NCBI RefSeq assembly: GCF_023278565.1
Contig: NC_064677.1
Coordinates: forward strand, 7,316,001-7,380,000
DNA length: 64,000 bases
Source of the DNA: Colletotrichum lupini
Taxonomy: Eukaryota; Ascomycota; Sordariomycetes; Glomerellales; Glomerellaceae
Direction: 5' to 3'
Shown here: positions 58,085 through 64,000 of the stretch, piece by piece
Layout of the letters: every line of letters begins with the position of its first letter
Numbering within the stretch: position 1 is the first letter of the stretch
Made by a program: the position numbers and the translations under genes
The notes under the pieces: model-generated
The model's database searches: none
The model's input: only the letters and a program-made list of their open reading frames with translations
What the model was told of the DNA's origin: nothing

Positions 58085-59959
58085 ATGTTTGCTCGCAACA
58101 CCCGAGCGAGAGAAAAAGGCACCATGTGGGAAGAATCCACGCGGGGCCGGGAGGGGCGGCAGTTTAAAGAGCAGAGCCCATACAGCGACCACGACGCCGT
58201 AGGTGAAAAGGCATCGGCCGCCGCAGCATCAGCGACAAGAAACAGCGCAGACAAGATCAGATGCCTCGATGGGCTCCGCGGAATCGCCTGTTTACTCGTC
58301 TTCAACTACCACTTCCTATGGCCCTGGACGCCGGCCATCATGCTGGGCCATGGAGCCATGCCCCCCGGATCGCCCGAGCCGTACTTTGAACGGTCATCCC
58401 TGCCCATCCTGTGCCTCTTACAACGAGGACGACCTATGGTGGCCATCTTCTTCGCCATCTCGGGATACGTCCTCTGCAGGCATATTCTGAGAGCGATTCA
58501 CGAGCGGCGCTTCGAGGCCGCTTACCAGAGCCTCGCGTCGTCCGTCTTTAGGCGCGTATTCCGCCTCTACATTCCCCCAACCATTAGCATGTTCCTCGTT
58601 GCGCTACTTGCTCAGATGGGCGCCTTCAAGTCCGAGTTTGAGATTTACAAAGGGCCCGACTCGAGGTACATCAACGGTACTGTGACTGTCGCCACATTGA
58701 ACAACACTTGTGTGAATGGCACGTACTCAGTCGAAGGAGCCGCAGGGATCGCCAAGTTTCTCGGCTTACGAACCCCAGCTTTCCTGGGAAATGTCACGAC
58801 TAACGACACAAACACGCTGTGCCTGAATGCCACGTCCCAACTTTTCATGCCTCCAATGCTGTATGCATTGGCAGATGACATTGAGGCCGCTTCCAGGGTA
58901 GTGAATGAGACGAGCAGCCTGAACGGCACTGCAATCAACATCACGATGCAGGACGTTGGGGACAAGGAGACACCTGAGAAACACAGGTCCTACCACGACC
59001 TTCTCCACCTGCACTCCAGACCAGCACTTCTCGATGACGAGAAAGACTCGGCCAACGTCACCAACCCGGTAAACTTCACTTGGGTCCAGCTAGGTGGCTC
59101 ATGGGAGGAGCATCCCTTCATCCACGACAATATCACCTATGCTCTGAAGAACTTCACGAGAGCCTACGTCGAGTGGGCCAACCCTTTCAACTTTGGCCAC
59201 TACCACACGCGCTACGACCCGCATACCTTTACCATCCCGATGGAGCTCCGCGGCTCAATGTTCATCTACCTCTTCCTACTCGGCACGGCAGCTATCCAAG
59301 CAAAATGGCGCCTTCGAATCGGTGCCCTCCTCTCCGCCTACAGCCTGATCCTAGGCCGATGGGATATGGCCACCTTCATGGGCGGCGTCCTCCTCTCAGA
59401 AGCGGACATCAGACGGGCTGACCGCGGACTGATCCCCCCAGCGACGAACGGCAGGAAAGGCCAGCAGGCAACTATCGGACAAAAGTTCCTTGGATCAAGA
59501 ACAGCTCGATGGGGAGCGCTTTTCGTGGCACTCTACCTGCTCTCGTACCCCGACGCCGGAGCCGAATGGACGCCCGGGTTCACTCTCCTCTCCTCGCTCG
59601 TGCCACGGTACTACATTCCCCTCTCCGGCTGGATGTTCTACCAGGCCATGGGCGCTATGCTCCTCCTGCCCTGCGTCCTTCATAGCCCCTTCCTCCGCGG
59701 TGCGCTCGAGGGACGGGTGGCGCAGTACCTGGGCAAGATCAGCTTCTCGTTCTATCTCGTCCATGGGCCGGTGCTGCATAGTCTAGGATTCTGGATCATG
59801 CCTAGGCTCTTTGAGCGTTTCGGCCGCAACCTAGGTTTCGTTGTCGGCTGGGTTATTTTGCTGAGCGTGTCGCTGTATTTGTCAGACTGGTGGTGCAAGA
59901 AGATCGATACTTGGAGTGCGAGTGTTGGACGCCGGGTAGAGAAGGCATTGAAAGACTGA
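58085..59959 (+). CDS. Acyltransferase-3 family integral membrane protein
   Basis: A single exon of 624 residues. The family signature is DKIRCLDGLRGIACLLVFNY followed by the conserved His (HF) at about residues 56-78. After it come FFAISGYVLCRHIL, FRRVFRLYIPPTISMFLVAL, MELRGSMFIYLFLLGTAAIQ, PLSGWMFYQAMGAMLLLPCV and YLGKISFSFYLVHGPVLHS. About ten membrane helices are expected. Members transfer acetyl or other acyl groups to small molecules, sugars or lipids. A large luminal insert of about 200 residues after helix 3 is rich in N-glycosylation sequons (NGT, NNT, NVT, NDT, NAT, NET), a feature of fungal members. The start at 58085 is the longest; Met14 at 58124 (CACCATGTGG) has a better context and may be the true start. 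No biosynthetic partner genes are nearby. Confidence 0.9.
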   Translation: MFARNTRAREKGTMWEESTRGREGRQFKEQSPYSDHDAVGEKASAAAASATRNSADKIRCLDGLRGIACLLVFNYHFLWPWTPAIMLGHGAMPPGSPEPYFERSSLPILCLLQRGRPMVAIFFAISGYVLCRHILRAIHERRFEAAYQSLASSVFRRVFRLYIPPTISMFLVALLAQMGAFKSEFEIYKGPDSRYINGTVTVATLNNTCVNGTYSVEGAAGIAKFLGLRTPAFLGNVTTNDTNTLCLNATSQLFMPPMLYALADDIEAASRVVNETSSLNGTAINITMQDVGDKETPEKHRSYHDLLHLHSRPALLDDEKDSANVTNPVNFTWVQLGGSWEEHPFIHDNITYALKNFTRAYVEWANPFNFGHYHTRYDPHTFTIPMELRGSMFIYLFLLGTAAIQAKWRLRIGALLSAYSLILGRWDMATFMGGVLLSEADIRRADRGLIPPATNGRKGQQATIGQKFLGSRTARWGALFVALYLLSYPDAGAEWTPGFTLLSSLVPRYYIPLSGWMFYQAMGAMLLLPCVLHSPFLRGALEGRVAQYLGKISFSFYLVHGPVLHSLGFWIMPRLFERFGRNLGFVVGWVILLSVSLYLSDWWCKKIDTWSASVGRRVEKALKD

Positions 59960-60507
59960 GCTGGAGCTCCGGATTTTTGTAAAATTGCTTTCGTAGTTAT
60001 TCCCAATGGAATAATCAAAAGGTTATGATACCCTCATCTTGATTGTTCCTGGTTACGCGCCTTGATGGCCCTCATCCGATCCCTTTTAGGCACCAAAGAG
60101 TAACCACTTTCCAACAAGCATCGTCCGTTGTATTCGATGACCGAGCGGTACGGTTCGTTTGTTGGCTCACAGTCCTACATAATGGCATGGATAGCTTGTT
60201 TTTTGCCAAGGTCGCGGGTTCGAGTCGTCTTTGGTCGTCTTCTTTTTCCTCACCTTCTACGCGTGCATGCAGTAGTGAGAGGACGGCTCATGAGGCCTCC
60301 GCGCAAATCTTCATGCCTCACCGATGAACACTCTTCCTGTACGTGGTATGTCAACTGAACAGATGGCAGGATGTTATTCATGATACATTATGATTGTCTA
60401 GCTGTATGATACAGGCTTGTTGCTACTAAATATCTTTCAGGCGACGAAGCCTTATAGTAGGGCAATACAGCTGATAGGCTTCCCATAATATGACAGGGTA
60501 TCGATAA
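59960..60507. other. Convergent 3' flanks of the acyltransferase and C69 peptidase genes
   Basis: AT-rich spacer. It contains a B-box-like string (GGGTTCGAGTC near 60227), but no tRNA fold could be drawn. Confidence 0.5.
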
Positions 60508-62100
60508 TCAGTGATGACGCTGAACAATCATCTTGTTCCTCACGCTTCTCCTGCGTCGAGTAGGATGCGCAGGCTGCTTCCAGATAGGTTGATCAGGATC
60601 ATAACCAACAAGGCAGTTGACCGTCTCCGCGCCCTCGCCAGCATCGTTAATCTCGCTGCCGACAGGATTCTTCCATTGCCCAGTGAGCTTGATATATCCA
60701 TCAAGAGCATCAGTCATTGTCTTGCCCAGCTCGAGCGCCTTGGCAGCTCTGCTGTGCGAGTAGTACGTGAGCAGCGAATGCGCCGCCTCACGCTCGTTGT
60801 TCTCGATGAGAACTCTAGCGCTTGTCTCGACCCAGTCCACGTCGCTGCGGCTCTGGTTCTCGAAGCCCGTGAGCATCTGCGTGACGATGGGCAGATAGAT
60901 GTCTGGGGATGAGCACATGTAATACAGCACGCGCTTGAAGATGCGACCGGCAAAGACGCTCGCCTCCTGCAGCTGGAAATCCGGGTTCAGGAAGCTGCCC
61001 GAGGCGCCGGTGGTGAGATAGCGGTGCTCACCGAATTCGGGGGGCACGCTGTTGACACCGAGCCACCACGGCACGAATGGCGACGAGACGGAAGTCGCAG
61101 GAGCATTCCAAATGCGCAGCAGGTCCGCATCGATACCAGCTTTCAAGCTGACGATTTGCCCGTAGCCTGCCTCGTCATCGGCGATGCGCTTGTCGCGGAC
61201 GCGCTCCATCAGCTTCTCCTCGGTGAGAGGAACCATCTCAAGGGTGGCGTTCTCGAGCGCGGCTTGGGACATGAACTTGAAGCCGCCGTCACGGGCAGTC
61301 ATATTCTCGCCCTTTTCGCCGTACGCGTTGAAGATGTTGAAGGGCACGCCCCCGTTGGGATCCCACCAACCTTGCTCGACGGCAAAGGAGACAATGTTTT
61401 CGGAGCCCATATAATCGGAGCTGTTGGCAAAGTCGGTGGGAAAGTCCTCAATGTAGCCAGGGTATAGAACGCGGACCTCGTCGGTCTTGAGACGCTCTGC
61501 CGCCCATAGCTTCTTGCCGCCGGCCATCTCCCAGACAACCCAGCCCTCGTCCTTGTCGGCGACCAAGTGAGTGTTTCCGCCGTAAGTTGCCTCGCCGTAC
61601 TGGTTCATCAAGTCGCCAATGATTTCCACGCCCTCTCGAGCAGTCCTAGCTCGTTCCATGACGATGCGCGCAAGGTCGCTGTACTGGATTCCGTGCTGCG
61701 GGGTCGGGGTCATGTTGACTAGCTCATCGCGGTTCTGCGCCCATACGTCACGGACGGTGACGCCGTTCTCGTTAAGGCCACCGTTGGTGAGCGGCGCTGG
61801 GAAGCCCTCGAAGTCCGAGTACTCCATCGACATGTACCGGTAGGTGTGGCTGACCTGCGCAATCGTAAAGAGCTCGCCGGGAATGCTGGCCTTGTCCGTC
61901 ACGCCGACGGTGATCGTTGCGTTAGCCGCGTGGTCGGCGGCGGGAAACAGCTGGAGCCAGTGGGAGGAGACTTCTTCGCCGGTGCCGCCGACCATGACGC
62001 TCCCGTCGGCGGTGAGGTCCTTGCCGACGTAGAAGGCGTAGCTAGCGGAGGCCGGCCCGGCGAGGGCCGCTATGACAACGGCAGAGCTTTGGAGCATCAT
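60508..62100 (-). CDS. Secreted dipeptidase-like protein, peptidase family C69
   Basis: A single exon of 530 residues. A signal peptide ends at PASA (residue 19). The mature protein starts SYAFYVGKDLTADGSVMVGG and continues with GEEVSSHWLQLFP, APLTNGGLNENGVTVRDVW, ATYGGNTHLVADKDEGWVVW, YPGYIEDFP, AVEQGWWDPNGG and FVPWWLGV. This is the C69 (formerly U34) Ntn-hydrolase family of dipeptidases and secernins, in which an N-terminal Cys of the mature chain is the nucleophile. Here the aligned residue is Ser20 (codon AGC). The length fits secreted fungal members (about 520-560). The enzyme would act outside the cell on peptides. N-glycosylation sequons (NAT, NMT, NSS, NQS) fit secretion. Confidence 0.92.
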   Translation of the reverse strand: MMLQSSAVVIAALAGPASASYAFYVGKDLTADGSVMVGGTGEEVSSHWLQLFPAADHAANATITVGVTDKASIPGELFTIAQVSHTYRYMSMEYSDFEGFPAPLTNGGLNENGVTVRDVWAQNRDELVNMTPTPQHGIQYSDLARIVMERARTAREGVEIIGDLMNQYGEATYGGNTHLVADKDEGWVVWEMAGGKKLWAAERLKTDEVRVLYPGYIEDFPTDFANSSDYMGSENIVSFAVEQGWWDPNGGVPFNIFNAYGEKGENMTARDGGFKFMSQAALENATLEMVPLTEEKLMERVRDKRIADDEAGYGQIVSLKAGIDADLLRIWNAPATSVSSPFVPWWLGVNSVPPEFGEHRYLTTGASGSFLNPDFQLQEASVFAGRIFKRVLYYMCSSPDIYLPIVTQMLTGFENQSRSDVDWVETSARVLIENNEREAAHSLLTYYSHSRAAKALELGKTMTDALDGYIKLTGQWKNPVGSEINDAGEGAETVNCLVGYDPDQPIWKQPAHPTRRRRSVRNKMIVQRHH

Positions 62101-63110
62101 CTTTGCCTGTGATTAGCGAAGATGGCTCTGAGCGAGTTGGTTGAGGTGGACAAGAAAGAGGAACTGTCAAAAAAGAGGAACACAGCCCCTCATCAAGAGG
62201 GACTCTTCTCCTCACCCCTCGCTAGAGTCATTTTTCGGCAATGATGTCAAATGGAAGCCTCCGATGTTGACTTCGGAGTCGTGTTACCCCACACCGAAAT
62301 TTCCGGTATCGCTAGCGGTGAAGATAACGGGTGCGCCAAGAACCGTCATTCTGCGCGGTAAACACACTTAAATGACAATGATAAGTGAACGACTGACAAG
62401 GATCATCTTGTCTCCCTGGAAATGACCCCATGGGTTTGCAGACGCGGTCCCTTGTTCCTGGGGAAATAATGGTTAGAATTACTACGTACCGCAATTCGAC
62501 TCAATCGTTGATTGACTCGGGTAAATAAGCGACTAAAGTTGCCCCATTGGAGAACATTCCTGCAAGTCATGCTCCAATAGACTCGGACTATGATTCCGCA
62601 TGCACACTCTCCATCCACATGTTGTGGAAGTTGTCTCTCAGCATGTCTTCGGACCTGATTGGCTATGAGTTGGACGTTACCCAGCTGATTTCTATTTTTT
62701 CACAAACTTCTCAATACGTTTACAACCTAGGGGCCCCCCATATTTCTAGTCAATATCTAGCAACGATCCAGCAAAGGATGACAACGGCGGCGAAGTTATC
62801 AAGGTCTTGTCACCGCGGTCTTTCCAATTGGAGTTTCGACCTATGGAGCGAGAAAAGACTTCGATGTTCAAGTTGCGAATTCAAAGTCATTGATACACCC
62901 ATCTTCGATTAGCCCTGTAGTCACCTGTGGGGACTGCCGGACTACTCGCGTATTTTCCAATTTCCAGGTTCCAATGCTCTTCCCACGGGAGTTGTATATC
63001 CTCTCGAAGGGATCTAGGTATACTATTCGCGATAGGAAGCATCTCACCTCGCGCTGATAGTCTATAAACACTAGTGTCATCTTCTAAAGGAGCCCGAACA
63101 GGTTGCTTTC
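62101..63110. other. Intergenic region, C69 promoter and 3' flank of the right-edge gene
   Basis: About 1 kb of AT-rich sequence. The C69 gene promoter reads left from 62100. No supported gene is present. Confidence 0.5.
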
Positions 63111-64000
63111 CTACTCCCTTAATATCGTTTCTCTGCTCTCGCTCCAATCCATCGTCCTTTTTGGGACCGCCTCGGAGCCGTTCCTAGTCGAGCTAAAATC
63201 TTGTAGTGACTGATAAGCACCAATTCTAGCCTGGCAGCCCTGACAATACATAGCCTCCGTATTTCCTCTCGATACCATCCCATCAGCAATCCACGTCAGT
63301 ATTTTCCAAGCTGCTTGGAGAAAAAGGAGGTCCGCAAGCAGGATTGAAAACAACATGGCACCACCGTTCTTCTGTTGAGGAACAGAGCAAAGGTATTGGC
63401 TGACAATGGTAGCGTTGCTGCAACCCAGGGGTCCCATCATAGGCTGGAACTTATCGTAGCTATCCCGGAGCGTCACCAGGCTGCTATTCGTGTCATTCGA
63501 TCTGGGGGCAGGAATTTGGTTGTATCGGTCTGACCCGTATAGTTGTGATCTGGAGCCGTTCAAAATCCGTCCGGGATCCCGGTTGTGATCGTCTGGTGCC
63601 AGGATTGCATACCGGAGCCCACGATCGTCCAGAAGGAGGTTCGGTGCCTGGCAGTTGCCTAAGTCTAGGGAAAGTAGAGAGAAGAGAATCTTTGAGGAGT
63701 GAAGCCCTTCTGTCAATGCTGGAGATCCGTACCACTGCTAATATTAGCTAAAATGTCTTCTCTCGATGGAAATTGCCTCCAAGTCCTAAAAGAAAAGGAT
63801 TGACATACATCAGAATTGTAATCTTTGAGGCTTTTATCCATGTTCTTGTTGAGAATCGAGGAGTCCGTGTTTGCTAACCACCAGTAGAGGTCAAAAAACT
63901 GATCGGTGTAGATGCTAAATCAAGAAGTGAGCAAACGTGAGTTAGACAGATGAGCCATAGTGACCTACTATTCTCCTGGCTTGGGAGTGTAAGTAAATCC
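63111..64000 (-). CDS. C-terminal part of a fungal membrane protein, runs off the right edge
   Basis: Three exons in the window: 63969-64000 (incomplete at its 5' side), 63809-63914 and 63111-63737. The introns of 54 and 71 nt have GTAGGT and GTATGT donors. The frames join cleanly: GFTYTPKPGEYIYTDQFFD, LYWWLANTDSSILNKN, then QWYGSPALTEGLHSSKILFS. The C-terminal part has LGCSNATIVSQYLCSVPQ, one hydrophobic helix (AMLFSILLADLLFLQAAWKI) and EAMYCQGCQ with a CXXC pair. Proteins with this CSVPQ...LLADLVFLQ-type ending form a family of uncharacterised multi-pass membrane proteins in Pezizomycotina. The N-terminal helices would lie outside the window. Function is unknown. Confidence 0.75.

Noticed and set aside
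60139..60240. A-box-like TGACCGAGCGG and B-box-like GGGTTCGAGTC
   Set aside because: Acceptor and T stems do not pair, so no tRNA fold could be drawn.

Overview
The window is nuclear DNA of a filamentous ascomycete (Pezizomycotina, most likely Sordariomycetes). The evidence is the short introns (about 50-130 nt, GTAAGT-type donors, CTAAC-like branch sites), the fungal-type homologues (Dur3 urea permease, 20.8 kDa complex I subunit, Tom5, Nup57/54, Sqt1, short heme-thiolate peroxygenase) and a tRNA-Thr with an 8-nt intron. The genus cannot be fixed from the sequence alone. Exon boundaries were worked out by hand. In almost every multi-exon model the summed exon length is a whole number of codons, which supports the models; the one exception (TOM5) is reported as a finding.

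Layout. 0-7.4 kb: end of an unidentified acidic protein (+), a DUF255/SPATA20-type thioredoxin-domain protein (-) and a five-exon DUR3 urea/H+ symporter (-). 7.4-13 kb: gene-poor. 13-14.1 kb: a secreted CAP/PR-1-like protein (-). 14.1-23.8 kb: a gene desert of nearly 10 kb with short tandem repeats and a degenerate class II tRNA-like element. 23.8-32.1 kb: dense housekeeping block with complex I subunit NDUFA8/Nuo20.8 (-), nucleoporin Nup57/54 (+), Tom5 (-) and glycine decarboxylase P-protein (+). Three of these four products are mitochondrial. 33-40.6 kb: serine carboxypeptidase (+), a decayed quinone-oxidoreductase-like fragment, a single-pass cell-surface protein (+) and the ribosome-assembly WD40 protein Sqt1 (+). 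41.7-46.5 kb: a small conserved disordered protein (-), a secreted peroxygenase (-), tRNA-Thr(AGU) (+) and a glycine-rich-domain (DUF1399) protein (-). 48.5-64 kb: a Kelch/transmembrane protein (+), a small coiled-coil protein (-), an IFI6/IFI27-like membrane protein (+), a small secreted protein (+), an acyltransferase-3 family membrane protein (+), a secreted C69 dipeptidase (-) and the 3' part of a fungal membrane protein (-) that runs off the right edge.

There is no evidence for a biosynthetic cluster, virus, transposase or CRISPR. Genes are monocistronic and on mixed strands. The extracellular set (carboxypeptidase, C69 dipeptidase, peroxygenase, CAP protein, small secreted protein) together with the urea permease fits a saprotroph or plant-associated nitrogen scavenger, but that is inference. 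The most notable anomalies are a one-base homopolymer frameshift in TOM5, a Ser in the position of the catalytic N-terminal Cys of the C69 peptidase, a GC-AG intron in the Kelch gene, an altered oxyanion-loop motif in the carboxypeptidase, a 20-G run upstream of DUR3, and an internally duplicated coiled-coil protein.
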